Source: CBFDBF01 sp050295355 (GTDB lineage Bacteria; Pseudomonadota; Gammaproteobacteria; Chromatiales; Chromatiaceae). Taken from it: 13,622 nucleotides of DNA. The stretch spans positions 1-13,622 of the forward strand of contig JBNKPL010000063.1 in NCBI GenBank assembly GCA_050295355.1, written 5' to 3'. The position numbers were made by a program, and so were the translations under genes. The notes beneath the pieces were generated by a model that had not been told where the DNA came from, searched no databases, and saw only the letters and a list, made by a program, of their open reading frames with translations. This document shows, in pieces, positions 13,459-13,622 of this stretch (within the stretch, counting starts at the first letter, position 1; every line of letters starts with the position of its first letter).

Positions 13459-13479
13459 GGCTTTATCTTAACCGTCTGT

Positions 13480-13509
13480 TCTATATGGGTTTATGGTTGA
13501 GGCTGTCAA
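13480..13509 (-). promoter_or_regulatory. Promoter of slyX
   Basis: On the minus strand a perfect TTGACA (13504-13509) is followed after 18 bp by TATAGA (13480-13485, 4/6). The predicted start lies near 13473, leaving a leader of about 15 nt. Confidence 0.55.
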
Positions 13510-13622
13510 AAATATGCAATTAGCCAAAAAAATGTCGGCATAGTGCGTTATTTTGGACCATAATACCCATGAGAGAAGCTTTTGTTCATTATGGACTCCT
13601 AAATTAGCGCAGTTTTTTTTTC
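13510..13622. other. AT-rich gene-free end of the window with an inverted repeat and T-run
   Basis: No open frame is supported here. CCATAAT (13558-13564) and ATTATGG (13588-13594) form an inverted repeat with a 23-bp loop, and nine T residues run from 13613. The composition is clearly more AT-rich than the coding DNA, as in a regulatory region, perhaps for a gene beyond the window. No stem directly abuts the T-run, so a terminator is not claimed. Confidence 0.4.

Overview
The window looks like ordinary chromosomal DNA of a GC-rich gammaproteobacterium. SlyX, MlaC, YrdA, OpdA and an SH3/coiled-coil protein of the YgiM type all sit in it, and the HemB is the zinc-cysteine-free type known from Pseudomonas. 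A Chromatiales-like sulfur or marine lineage would fit, but that is inference. I see no phage, transposase, tRNA, rRNA or CRISPR array. Most genes are housekeeping.

Layout. Positions 1-4415 (minus strand) hold a tight three-gene run: opdA (oligopeptidase A), a membrane-anchored periplasmic SH3/coiled-coil protein, and ubiD (ubiquinone decarboxylase, cut by the window start); both gaps are 16 bp. Positions 4556-6033 (minus) hold lemA, overlapping by 4 bp a two-TM GIDE-domain protein that carries an EF-hand. Positions 6096-6953 (minus) encode a membrane fatty acid hydroxylase/sterol desaturase family protein, divergent from yrdA (gamma carbonic anhydrase-like, 7057-7596 plus).

Positions 7732-9762 hold a short signal peptidase I (minus), divergent from a TetR-family regulator that is followed by a CxxC-containing AhpD/carboxymuconolactone decarboxylase-like protein. 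Nearly identical 20-bp operator-like sites precede the regulator and the CxxC protein, suggesting a small redox- or electrophile-responsive regulon. The regulator's consensus promoter lies so close to its ATG that its mRNA should be almost leaderless. Positions 10062-11979 (minus) encode hemB and then aroE. Positions 12126-13458 carry a small thioredoxin with a WCAPC active site, an isolated mlaC, and convergent slyX.

The least ordinary non-coding content lies in the two convergent gene junctions, 7597-7731 and 9763-10061. Both carry members of one composite intergenic repeat. It has a long imperfect palindrome with 27-bp arms built from three 9-bp units. A short GC hairpin follows, and its two copies differ by pair-preserving changes. 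A third palindrome lies next to aroE and a fragment lies between hemB and aroE.
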